Part shown: positions 21,039 through 32,200 of the stretch, one piece after another
Layout of the letters: every line of letters begins with the position of its first letter
Position numbering within the stretch: position 1 is the first letter of the stretch
Assembly: GCA_004335635.1 (NCBI GenBank)
Contig: QAXH01005393.1
Location: 5,101 to 43,718 of the forward strand
Direction of reading: 5' to 3'
Length of the DNA: 38,618 nucleotides
Source of the DNA: Chloromonas sp. AAM2
Taxonomy: Eukaryota; Chlorophyta; Chlorophyceae; Chlamydomonadales; Chlamydomonadaceae
Made by a program: the position numbers and the translations under genes
Notes under the pieces: model-generated
What the model was told of the DNA's origin: nothing
Databases searched by the model: none
The model's input: only the letters and a program-made list of their open reading frames with translations

Positions 21039-22307
21039 ATGGCAACCATTCGTGCGATGTTTGCCTGCTTCCGGCCTGCTGCCACAGCTGCCACAGATGA
21101 TGGCGAGAAAGAGACAGCTCAGCTGGGACAGCTCGGCTCAGCGTCCGCCAAGTGCCCGTGCGAAGGGTCGATGCTGACACTCCATCCGCGCCGCGTGACT
21201 GACATCAGCTTGGGAGGTTGCAGCGATGGCGCAACGCTTGGACTGCCTGGCTCCGGCCGACAACCGGCTTCGGCTAGCCCGGTACAAGTGGAAGACGCTT
21301 GCTGCAGCCTCAAGGATCACTTGACAGTTGAAATGTCTCCAATCTCCCCTTTTGCGACTGTGTTTCAGGAGGGGCATGAAAGCAGCCGGCGGTGGTCAAC
21401 CGAACACTTGAACACGAACCCAGATCTGCCACCGCGTTTCAGTAATCTCCAGAGAACCAGCCCACTATCCGACCCAGCATCCGCTTGCCGCTCGAGTGAC
21501 CGGGATTCAGTTTCCGACAAACCGCGCACGAGGTGGCTTGCCGCCGTCGCAATTGCACGTCAGAACCGCCCCACCCCCACCAGCTGCGGTTATCGGAGCC
21601 GCTCTTCAGCCCGGGACGGCACTCGCTTGATGCACCGCTCGTCAGCACCTGGTCTGGTCACTGTGCTGCAGCACCTGTCCAGCCACCTTCCTGCATCGGC
21701 CATCGCCTCGTCTCTAACCCGTTGCGAAGGGCCCAAGCCCACGCTTAGTGTCCCCTTCAACACACGATTACAATCATTCTCGTGTACATCCGACAAGTCC
21801 ATGCCGGTTCTCGACCAAGTCTCTGTTCCGTCGCCGGGCAAGCCTTTTGGCGATGGAATGTGCGGTGCAGCAGCACCGCCCCCAAAACAACCTGGTGCAA
21901 CCATATCTATCGGTCGGTTGAGCCAGCGCCTGACTGCACCTCCGCCTGGCACAAAACCAATCTGCATTGGTCCGCAGAAGCACCTCATCCTCACCGCACC
22001 ACAACCGGGCCCGCCCACCCCAGAACAACTGCAAGAGCCTCTTCCCTGCCAGCGCTCACAGTTTTCTTTCAAAGCTATCGTATCACGCCACCAGCCCGAC
22101 AGTTTGACTCGTCCTGCCATCAGCTTAGCTTTTCCCTCTTCCTGCCCTCTGACAAATGCCACCCTTCCTGCCGACCCCGCTCTCCATGCCGGATGCAGCA
22201 TTCCCACTAACCGTGGCCCCTCTGCCAGCGCGCCTACCTCTGACAATTCTGGAAGCCCAGCCTTTGCTACCGGGCTCACAGAGGTTATCCAACTCGGATT
22301 AACGTGA
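21039..22307 (+). CDS. Hypothetical Ser/Pro-rich protein, 422 residues
   Basis: I do not recognise this protein. The ATG lies in a favourable context (CGATGGCA). The frame is open for 422 codons, unusually long here for chance. It begins MATIRAMFACFRPAAT, followed by a low-complexity sequence rich in Ser, Pro and Arg with no visible domain, signal peptide or membrane segment; it is probably disordered. The last codons offer a GTGACA donor, so this could be the first exon of a longer gene continuing to about 25160. A 229-codon minus-strand frame lies inside it and is probably antisense shadow, but I cannot exclude the opposite choice. Confidence 0.45.
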   Translation: MATIRAMFACFRPAATAATDDGEKETAQLGQLGSASAKCPCEGSMLTLHPRRVTDISLGGCSDGATLGLPGSGRQPASASPVQVEDACCSLKDHLTVEMSPISPFATVFQEGHESSRRWSTEHLNTNPDLPPRFSNLQRTSPLSDPASACRSSDRDSVSDKPRTRWLAAVAIARQNRPTPTSCGYRSRSSARDGTRLMHRSSAPGLVTVLQHLSSHLPASAIASSLTRCEGPKPTLSVPFNTRLQSFSCTSDKSMPVLDQVSVPSPGKPFGDGMCGAAAPPPKQPGATISIGRLSQRLTAPPPGTKPICIGPQKHLILTAPQPGPPTPEQLQEPLPCQRSQFSFKAIVSRHQPDSLTRPAISLAFPSSCPLTNATLPADPALHAGCSIPTNRGPSASAPTSDNSGSPAFATGLTEVIQLGLT

Positions 22308-24833
22308 CATCATCGGCAACGACTGATACGTTACCAGGTCAGTAAGGGGAGAGCCTACATTGCAGTGGGGAGCTAGTCGGGTTGGGATGGCTTCACAGTG
22401 TATGGTATGAGTGTGTGTGGTATGAGTGTGTGTGGTATGGTGGGACTTGCATGACGACGGGCAGGCGAGGTCAGGCTGGCACCACAGTGTGCACGTTACA
22501 TGGAAGCTGCCCACAGTTCAAAGCAAACCGGCTTAAGGCCGGTGATCAAAGTCATGACATGATGATGTCATATCGTACTGTTCACGAGCTGAGGCTTGCG
22601 TTGTCATACTGGACTCATGTCAAGTCGGTTTGATACTGACTGGGAATAAACGTCCAGACTTGAGTGGGATTGTCTGGAGCAACTCTCATGACTCAACTTT
22701 ACCCGCTTTGCCCTTGACTTACAGCCATACATGCACACGCATATGTGCTTGGTTCTGCACTCCATGCGCAGAGGTGTTTGACATCCTCACGCCGCTCAAA
22801 TGACAGCTGCAGCTTGGAATCCTGAACTTGCCAGTCTTGTGTCGCTTTCTTTCTGCAGATCACAGTGAGCCTGACAGCCATTTCCTACCGAGTCGTCACA
22901 TCGTTCCTGGGCAACAAAAGAGATCAAGTGCCCTGGAAGCAACTGCCCGGGAAAAGCAGGAAGGCAGCAAGACGAGCAGGGAGCCTGCCATTCGAAGCTC
23001 ATGGCCTCGAGCTGGGGGTTTGCGAATGAGCGGCAAGTGCGTGGGTGGTGAAACAAATCGTCTACCCAGGTCGGCCAGGCAAGTAGGCAACCATGTGATG
23101 CATGCAGCAGGTGCAAATCACACAGCATGATCAAGCAGAGATTAAACACAGGTCATACTAAACATGAGGCCAGCCTCTCCTTGATTTCCGGCCTTACCCA
23201 TGCGATGATAGAAAACCGCATCGATGATGGAAACGGCCACTTATCCATCCAGCACGCAGTGCCATGACACTTGCCGGCACTGTGTTCCCAAGCATGACGT
23301 TATCAGAGTGCGTTTTCGTCAGGTGGTGCCCTTGGTTGTATCAAGCATCTTGCTTGATTGTTCACGTGGTTCACGTGCGTCTGACCCACGTGATATCAGA
23401 AACGGGTGTGCCACGTGGTTGTCCAAATACATGCTGACACAAACATTTTAGTGGCAAGGTGTACTCAGATGATGTTACATGCGCACATGATGTCACATGA
23501 TTGTGCCCATGAACTAGTGGCAGGCACTGTGTGAAGTATCGGACAGGATTTTGGGGGGCTTTTGAGTGAGTTAGCACATCAGACTCGCAGTGATACTGAG
23601 GCTTTTACACATTGTGAGTGATGTACAGGCTGATGTGGGACATTGTTGTGGAAACTCCGGTTGTCTATCAGACATGCATACAGGTCAGATGGGCACCGCG
23701 TGTGTGTGGGAAAGATGTTGATTTCGGTGTGTTGCTGTCTGTTGCTTGGTGCCCAAGTGTAGAAAGGTCATTCACAGAACTGCAGGTTGCACTGGAGGGG
23801 AGCCCTTAAACACGTGCAAGCATGTTAAATGCACCCACAAGTGAACTAGTCAGTTTCATGGTGGTGGGTGGTTTTGGAGTCTGTAAAACCGCAGGCGGGA
23901 CAGAGCCTGCCTATGATGAATGCCTGCTACACGAGGCTGCTAGTTCACCGATTACTAATACGGAACCTTGGCTGCAGGGGGGTGCACGCTTGCTTTCGCT
24001 GTTTTTTGCAGCAATCTGTCTGTTTGTACAATTCAACGGCGTTTTTGTACAGTCCTATACTAACGGTCCTCTGAGCCATGGGCCATGCAGTTCTGCATCT
24101 GCAAGGGACACTCACGTTGAGTTTGCGAGGGTGATTGGCATACATCGGACAACACTGTCTGCTTGGACTGATCCTAGAACCTTGGCTACGCACTGCGTGG
24201 TACATTTGGATGGAGGTTGGGTTGGTCTTCAAAACATGCTCAGTGCGATGGCTTTTGTTTGTGCCAACTTTTTGCAAGTTACGTGTTGCAGAAACTGGAC
24301 AACACGCCTGTATGTGCTTGACGCCTCAACATCAAAAGCGACGAGTCGACAGCACTGCTGTATGTGAGAGTGTCTATGCTCCAGACTTGGCAACTTGCAC
24401 ATCCTCCTGAGTCCACGACAACAGTATCGAGCATGTGGGTTAGATCATGTTCATTCCTTGCTTGAGTAACTCGTGCTTTGAAGCGTTGCAAGCTACGCTT
24501 GAGCCGAGTTGTATATATTTACAAACACGTAACCTTGATGAACAGCATCAGTTGACTGCAAAATGGACAAAACACTGCCCCACTCCCTATTCATCAACCC
24601 CATTGGTTTTAGTCTGGTCAACAATACACGATTCCAAATCCAGGAGCTGTCGTTATCTGACATCTTTTCAAGGAATGGCCTGCCAGCTTGCCCTTTATTT
24701 TGTTGCACTTTTGACAGTTTCAAGTTGCACTTGAACATGACTGGCAGGGAGCACATGGCCAGTACATTGTATTGTTAACGGTTTCGCGGATAGTATGCAT
24801 GACTTATTGTCGTACACTTTCTGGTTTTCTCAG
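22308..24833. other. Unassigned sequence
   Basis: No gene is firmly supported. GTGTGGTATGAG repeats occur at about 22403-22440. After an acceptor-like TTTCTGCAG, a plus-strand stretch at about 22860-23029 reads ITVSLTAISYRVVTSFLGNK before a stop; it may be exonic. A cluster of CACGTG motifs is at 23363-23417. A 181-codon plus frame at 23822-24367 has no recognisable features. Confidence 0.5.
23363..23417. promoter_or_regulatory. Cluster of four CACGTG (G-box/E-box) motifs
   Basis: CACGTG at 23363, 23372, 23387 and 23412: four copies in 55 bases. This palindrome is bound by bHLH/bZIP regulators in plants and algae. No adjacent gene start is certain, so the role is unknown. CACGTG also appears singly elsewhere in the window. 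Confidence 0.4.
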
Positions 24834-25160
24834 AATGGTGGGCCTGCCAAACGCCTTGTAGCTGGTGCTGCCATTGAAGAGGCGGCAGGAAGCGATGATG
24901 TGTGCAGTTATGGGCGTCTTTTGGGCGACGGGAGCAGGCAGCATCAGGGATGTGCATCTGGGTTCAGGTGCATAGGCCAGGCTGGCTGAAACCGTTGCCG
25001 ATGTAGTTGAGGGCTCCAACTGTTTTCACAAGTCATATTGTTGACTGATTTCAGGCCAGAGGACGTTGTGTGTATACCTGCAGCTGCACAGGCCCTTGCT
25101 TTGCGCCTTCTCTGCTCCGTTCCTCTGGCAACGCATGGGCTCCTTGCATGGCTCGCTTGA
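24834..25160 (+). CDS. Candidate last two exons of an unrecognised plus-strand gene
   Basis: Exon 24834-24967 follows TTTTCTCAG and encodes NGGPAKRLVAGAAIEEAAGS and on to GCASGF. It ends TTCAG/GTGCAT in phase 2. Exon 25055-25160 follows GATTTCAG and continues in phase as RPEDVVCIPAAAQALALRLL to a TGA. A TGTAA signal at 25336 would fit its 3' end. No homology recognised. The upstream exons are not resolved; the open frame at 21039-22307 is one possible 5' part. Confidence 0.35.
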
Positions 25161-25335
25161 CTAGCACGCTTTGCATGCGCCTTCTGTTTCCCTACTTTTA
25201 CCATCTTTTGTGGTCTTGTGCCTTCCTTCCTGCGGGCCTGTTTCTGCCTTCCTTGGTGCCCTTCTTCTTCCATCTTGCTCAGGGTAGGTCAGGGCGGTAC
25301 ACATCCTGTCCCCTGCCCTTTGGCGGCTTTTCTGA

Positions 25336-25340
25336 TGTAA
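25336..25340 (+). promoter_or_regulatory. Candidate TGTAA poly(A) signal
   Basis: TGTAA about 175 bases after the stop of the candidate exon ending at 25160. Confidence 0.3.
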
Positions 25341-26077
25341 CACTCTTCCCTGCTCATGTTTCATGACTAGCATCGTGGCGTGGATGGCTCTTCTCATGGC
25401 ACGCATTAATTATACACATGGGTTCTTCTCGCGGCGCGCATGGACTAGCATGCTTTGCATGCACCTTCTGTGCTAGCGCGTGATTCTGTGCTAGCGGGTG
25501 ATTGCTAGCAATGGCATCAGAGCCACTGGTTGCATGATTGCCTAGGCGTCAGCCCGTGTAAGTAGCAGTGATCCCACCCGGCTACCCACCCTCAGCGTGA
25601 GCAAAAGGCTCAGTGCTAGGCCAAGGTCAGCCTTATGTCCACTTGCATAGCGAGACTTGTTCTATCTGTATAAGGCGTAATCATTAGGTCACTTACATAG
25701 CGAGATTTGTTGTCTCATCCATACATCAGTCACAACCATACGTCAGTCACCACCGACAATCAGCTGCAGTGCCACTATTGCGTGTGAACTGGATGCCATT
25801 GGACGTGCCGGAATAGCTGGGTCGTCTTCCTTATCATCGCCGTCATTACATGGCACATTCGCCCCACACGAAGGGAAAGACAGCGGCCTGACATGCAGCA
25901 CTGATGACTGCATGCAAGCGTCAGCAATGGCCAGTCTGTGTCACCTTCAACCTCATGTCATCAACCCCGCCTCTGGCACCACTGCCAGCCAGTAGCACCG
26001 GTGACCACTTGTCGCTTTAGCCGTTGAACACGTCTGGCACAGGACATGCGGATGGGATGTCGTCCTATATACATTGA

Positions 26078-26082
26078 TTACA
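26078..26082 (-). promoter_or_regulatory. Candidate TGTAA poly(A) signal of the GH51-like gene
   Basis: TGTAA on the minus strand about 190 bases after the predicted stop codon, a normal distance for chlorophyte genes. Confidence 0.45.
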
Positions 26083-26183
26083 CCAAGGAGCCCGCATGAA
26101 CCTCGGGCGGACGCTAGCAAGCCATGCAAGAGACACCGTCCTGACCAACCCTGAGCAACAAGGCAAGGCAACACTCAGGTGAA

Positions 26184-26255
26184 GAGCGAGAGGAGAGAGG
26201 AGAGAGAGAGAGGGGGGGAGAGAGCGAGAAAGAGAGAGAGAAAGAGAGAGAAAAC
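26184..26255. repeat. (GA)n-rich tract
   Basis: Interrupted AG/GA repeat just downstream of the GH51-like stop codon, in the presumed 3' UTR. Confidence 0.9.
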
Positions 26256-26271
26256 AGGCACAAAAGCCAAA

Positions 26272-29200
26272 TCATCCTGCGGTGGTGCTCTTGAGCCCAT
26301 GTGCTGTTTCTTCCCCGGCTAGGGAGTCCAAATCCACCACCAAGACAGACAGGGAGTAGGGCGGCAGGGAGAGGCGCGTCTGCTCCGTCACCTGCGAGCA
26401 AAGAAAAGCGAGCGGCTCAGTGCTGCGGCCGTGCCTGCCGAGGTCCCGCGCCTGCACTTGTATTGCGATTCAAGAGCCTGCTTTGACTTCTGTGTGCTTT
26501 GCTCTTTGCGACTTCCAGTTGCCTTCTGTTGCTCACGGTTGGTTAGGACGGTATCCAGCCTCGTCTCTTGCTTGGCTTGCTAGCGTTCGCGTTCGGTGCA
26601 TGTGGGCCCCCCTGATGTAACCAATATATATAAGAGCCACACAAGACGCTGACAAGGAATGTGTTGACTGGGCTGGTCATCCGCTTCAGATTGAGATTTC
26701 AGACTTGAGCCCCTCGACGCTGCAAATTCTGCTTTGAAATTCAGGTAAGCGCCTCCCCCCCTCCTCCTCCCCTGCTCCCAGCCCGCACCTGCACAGTCCG
26801 GGAATGCGGCTGCACTTTCATCACAGTCCTTCCCTCCTCCGTCAAGTCATTGGTATCCATCAAAGGGTCGCTGGAGGACATCTGTATGAGCTTTCCCGCC
26901 TTAGCCGCACCCTCACCCCGCTCAACCCTTTTCCCGCCTTTCACAAACCCCCCCAAACGCGACAGCAACCGCCTGCTGTTCACCACACTGCCTACTTGCC
27001 CCTGCACTGCTTCTAGCCCTTCCCCGCCGGGCTGGTTCTCCCTTAGCAATGCCCGCCCCGCTCCCGCTCCCGTCCCCGCCGCCGTCCCTGTATCCCCCCC
27101 CGCCGGCAACCGCCGCCGCAACGACCACAACTGTAACGTGACGTCCTGTTGCGTGGCGCCCCAGTTAACCACCTTAACCGCCACCTGGCTACACCGGGCC
27201 GGTTCACCCCCGTCTCCACCTGTGCAGCTGGCGCTTGACTGTAACTGCTGAATGGCGGCCAGTTTTGCTGCATCTAATGTGCTATCGAAGCGTGCACTGC
27301 GGGCGTTTGCGGCCCATACCGAACCGCCTCCACTCCCCGCTTCCGCTGCCGTCTGTTGCAGCAGCCCCCGGCCCCGCCGGCTCTCCCCCCCGTCCCGCTC
27401 CATGCTCCCCGTCCGGTCCCCGTCCGTGCCCACCCTGTGCATCCGCCCGTCCCCGCCAATCCACGTGGCTAGAAACCGCTGCACGTGGGTCATGAGCTCC
27501 CCTGCCCATGCTCGCAGAAACGCCATCAACACACGTGGGTTTTGATCCTCATGTCGTGCCCATGTGACGTGCTGCGTGCTGAGTGCATGCAATCCATGCA
27601 GCCCATGCAGTCCATGCAGCCCATGCAGCCCTTGTGCCTGCTGGTCTGGTTGCTCTTGTGTGTCAAGGGGTCGAGAGGCACGGGGGAGTTGGGCAGAAGT
27701 TGCATGGGAGCTGTCCGGAACCTGGTTGGAAGCTGCCTGGTAGGTGCCCAAAAGCGCATGTAACCGACGCAGCCCTTGGATTTGCTCTTCTCCATGCACA
27801 GCTGAGGGAATGACGTCATGCATGCTGCCCCTTCCTATCTGCGGCCCCTTGACAATTTCCTCCTTCGGCTGCCCTTTGGTTCTCAGCTCCAAATTTTTCA
27901 CCCCCTTGCTCTGACTGTCTGCTGACTCCAAATCTAAACGAGCTTTCACCACACTGGCTTTGACTCCACCACCATTCTGCCGTTGCTGTGAAACTGAACC
28001 AACCCCACTGGCGGCTTCTTGTCCGTTACCATTTCGGTTAGCATCAAGATCAGCGTCCCTGTTTACACTGGCTGCTGCATCTACCACTGAATCTGCGCGT
28101 CCATGTTCCCCAATTGCTTCACCCCCCTTTTCATCTGAGAGTTTCCCTTCCACTCCCCCCTTTGCCGTTCGTTTCTGCAAGCCATCTTCCTCACCGGCCT
28201 CTCCACCTCCCCCACCACTTTTCCCGCCCCACCCCCCATCGCCTTGCCCAACCCTCCCTTCCTGCTGATTTCCGGCACCCCCACTGCCTGAAATGCTGAC
28301 TAAACCCAAATCCCCCAGGTTTGCCGCCGGTTTCCCGTTGCTGTCCCCTGCTTTATCCCCCAGCGCGGCAGCATTGTCCTTCCACGCATCATCGTCATCG
28401 GCGTCATTATATCTGCACAAACAATGTAACAAGGAACCCGCTGGAGTGCAACAGGCCTGAGTAGCGGAGGTTCCACACACCCTGAAAAGCGGTCGTGCTG
28501 GGATGCAACTTGAAGTCAGCTAGGATTAGAAACAAACTGGGCATGCGCGTGCTGCCACATCCAGGGTGTGGGTGCAACAGGAACAACAGTGATGACACGC
28601 AGGCTATCCAGCACGTGATGAGATATAGCCACAGATGAACCATCATGCGATGGATGTACCATCATGCGATGGATGTACCATCATGCGATGGATGTACCAT
28701 GATGCGATGGATGTACCATCATGCGATGGATGTACCATCATGCGATGGATGTACCATCATGCGATTGATGTACCATCATGCGATGGATGTACCATCATGC
28801 GATGGATGTACCATCATGCGATAGATGTACCATCATGTGATGGATGTACCAGCGTATTCAACCAGACCGTCAGTTTTCTCTCAGACAAGATCCCCACTGA
28901 TTGTGGGCAAGTCGCATTCCGAGTGGCCATCAGGCTTCCTTGGCCAGACATGTGCCCGACCTGCCATTCTCAAACCCTAGCCCCACCATGTGTCACATAA
29001 AAACTGACACCTCCACGCCTGGCCAATCAACCTCGCCCTTACTGCTTCCCCTCCACACCTCTGGGCAAGGCGGCAATCACACCTTTCACACCTTGTCGGT
29101 TGACGCTTGCCCTCACCTTTCTCCCTTTACATCTGCAGGTAGATCATCGCTGTCACCGACATCATCATATCCGTCCCAAAACAACCGCTGTTCCATGCGA

Positions 29201-32200
29201 GAGTAAAGGTCCAACCCATCCACCACAATGCTGGAGCGGGCACATAGACTGCCCTGCAACAGTTACGGTTGGCCAGGGTTAGTTGCGGGTAATTAAGGTT
29301 AGTTGGGGTTAGTTATGGTCAGTTGACTTTATTTGAATTCAACTGGCGAGGGTGATTCTGGGCCCAAGCACCATCATGGATGGGCTGGTGAAGTGTGTTG
29401 CACGACCTGCACAGTGCTGACCACTGAAGAGGCAATTGTATCATGCGCTTGCTGAACGGTTGCTGCACGTGGCGCAAGAGGCTGAGAAGCATACCATGTG
29501 TCTGCAGAACGGTTGCTGCAAGTGCCAGAAACCGGTGAGAAACGTACCATGTGTTTGCTGAACAGCTCCTGCACGTGGTACGAAGGGGTCCTGGCCACCC
29601 CCCCCTGCCAGTCTACGGTCAGCAGGTGCGAGGGGGAGGGCTGCTGCAGCCCGGCGGACAGGCCGAGGAGCGAGCCGTGTGCGACCATGCGAACCTGAGC
29701 AGCACCAAAGACAAACATGACCGTACATCCCTTGTAATGATTGGTGTCTGGTGAAGAGTCTGCTCGCGCGAATGAGGCGCGTAATTGCGTAATGATTGTG
29801 GCTAGAATTTCCTGAAGTCATCATCGGCGGTCACGTGCATCACATGCACTCAAGCCGCATGCACTCAAGCCGCATGCACTGGAGCGGCATGCACTGGAGC
29901 GGCATGCACTTGAATCGCATGCAGTTGAGTCGCATGCACTTGAATCGCATGCAGTCGAGTCGCATGCAGTCGAGTCGCATGCAGTCGAGTCGCATGCAGT
30001 TGAGTCGCATGCAGTCGAGGCGCATGCAGTCGAGGCGCATGCAGTTGAGTCGCATGCAGTCGAGTCGCATGCACTTGAATCGAATGCACTTGAATCGCAT
30101 GCAGTTGAATCGCATGCAGTCGAGTCGCATGCAGTCGAGTCGCATGCAGTCGAGTCGCATGCAGTCGAGTCGCATGCAGTTGAATCGCAAGCAGTCGAGC
30201 TGCATGCAGTCAAGAGCCGCATGCAGTTGAATCGCATGCACTCGAGCCGCATGCACTCGAGCCGCATGCACTCGAGCCGCATGCAGTCGAGTCGCATGCA
30301 GTCGAGTCGCATGCAGTTGAGTCGCATGCAGTTGAGTCGCATGCACTCGAGCCGCATGCGACCCTATGCAGCAGATGCACCAGGGCAAAGCTTGAAGTTG
30401 AGGTTGAAGTTCAGTTCAGTTCATACAAGTGCTACATATATGGATTATTTGCTGCACCTGAAACTATCTCAAGACTGTCAGACATGGGTTGAGCAGGTGC
30501 AGCTAGAAACGAAGGACAGGAAATAAAATCTGGGTCTAAGATGGCAAACCGTGTAAGGGCCTGGCAGCACACCAGTACTGGACTCAAATCCGGCCAGTTT
30601 CCACACAACACTAAGCTACTGTCCAGCCAGGCAACCATTATTTCATGATTCTTGAAGAATTCAAAGGTCTGGGGCCAAGAAACGGAAACGAAAGTTTTCA
30701 AAGGCTCAGACGCAGAGCTGCGTGGCTTGCGACACTCCGCATCATAAGAGAAACCAGGGTGCCATGTCGGATGGCTCGAAGGCACTTCCTTGCGCCATCA
30801 GCATTGTGACTAGGGTTTCCTGACGTCAGCGGCGGAGACTACGCATGATGAGCGATCAAAACAACCCTCGCAAAGCAAGGCGCAAACTACGAAGGCGTCA
30901 AAACCATGCCCGGACAAACACCAGGCCAGGCTCAAGACCTCACCCTTCCTCACCCGTGGTCTTAGCCCTAGCCTTAGCCCCAGCCATACCCTAGCCTAGC
31001 CTTACCCAAGCCCTACCCTAGCCCTACCCAAACCGTGGCCCTAGCCCTAGCCTTAGCCCTCCCCTAGCCTTACCCTAGCCTTACATTAGCCATGCCCTAG
31101 CCCTAGCCCTAGCCCTAGCCTTACCCTAGCCTTACCCTAGCCTTACCCTAGCCCCACCTGCGCACAGCTTCTCTCCAGCGCCGCCATCAGCCCTGCTTCC
31201 GCCACTGCCGCCATCACATTGCTCACGGGCGCCACGGCTGAAAGGCTGGGGACGGACAGACGCGGACCCTGCGGGGGGCGGAGGCAGCGGGGGGATGGAC
31301 ACACACCGCACGGCTCCAAACCAGCTTGCACCGCTCCAAACCAGCTCGCATGGCTCTAAACCAGCTCGCACCGCTCCAAACCAGCTCGCACGGCTCCAAA
31401 CCAGCTCGCACCGCTCCAAACCAGCTCGCACGGCTCCAAACCAGCTCGCACGGCTCTAAACCAGCTCGCCTGCTCAACTTGAAGTGTTTTGTACTTTTGC
31501 TTTCCAAACTTGATTGTGTTTGCGGCTGCCAAGGATTGTTTGGTTGCGTTTGAGACGCATGTGGCCGAGGAGGATTTGCGTAGACCGCCTTCGTGGCTGC
31601 GGTGGCCAAGATAAGCCCCATCTTAAATTCCATTTTGCACTTGAGAGCCCTCCGCCCCATATTCCACTCCCTCCAAACTTGCACGCCGGGCGGGTACAGG
31701 CTCATCTAACACACTTGACAGCTACCATCCTATACCAATGTTATAGCAATCCGACAAGTCAGTTCACGTGGCAAAGAACCCAAGAAACAGCCCACGTGGC
31801 ATGCACGTGCGTGCACCTCATGTGGTAACGTGTGTAAAAACGGCAGTAACGTGTGCTTACCTCGTACCAGTCGACTGCCATGGGCGCCTGTGCAAACACA
31901 TCTTGCGGTAACAGACGCGCGCCCAAAGAAACGTCCCACGTGGCGTGCTCGAGTGCTGCTCGCCAGCTGCAGGAAGCCAGCAGCTGCATGTGAGGGTGAT
32001 GAGCCTCAAGCGCCTGCAAGGTCAGGGGTAAGGTAGGTAAGGGTAGGGCAGGGCAGGGCAGGGCAGGGTAGGCTGAGGGTGAGGGTGAGAAAAGGGAAGG
32101 GCAGGGCGAGGACAGAAAGAATACAAGAGTAGCACATCAACCTACCCAACCTAAAGCACACCTCCAACCTGACCTAGGCCCACAGGCCGCCCCTTGTTGC

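Larger units (their letters stand above)
25161..26271. other. Intergenic sequence and GH51-like 3' UTR
   Basis: No gene seen. Short repeats include GCTAGCATGCTTTGCATG-like and GTGATTCTGTGCTAGCGGGTG blocks (25440-25510), and a pair of TCACTTRCATAGCGAGAYTTGT segments at about 25637-25712. The right end holds a GA-rich tract and the 3' UTR of the minus-strand GH51-like gene. Confidence 0.55.

Noticed and set aside
21590..22279. 229-codon minus-strand frame
   Set aside because: It lies wholly inside the longer plus-strand frame, with no recognised motif or splice partners. Taken as antisense shadow.
23822..24367. 181-codon plus-strand frame
   Set aside because: No domain, splice-site support or protein-like pattern beyond chance in a moderately GC region.
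28641..28855. CRISPR-like regular repeats
   Set aside because: The 19-bp units are head to tail with no spacers, and the host is an intron-rich eukaryote. This is a minisatellite.
29821..30388. Cys/Thr-rich repeat protein frames on the minus strand
   Set aside because: They arise from a 15-bp array without stops in any of several frames and sit inside a GH51-like intron. There is no independent evidence of a gene.
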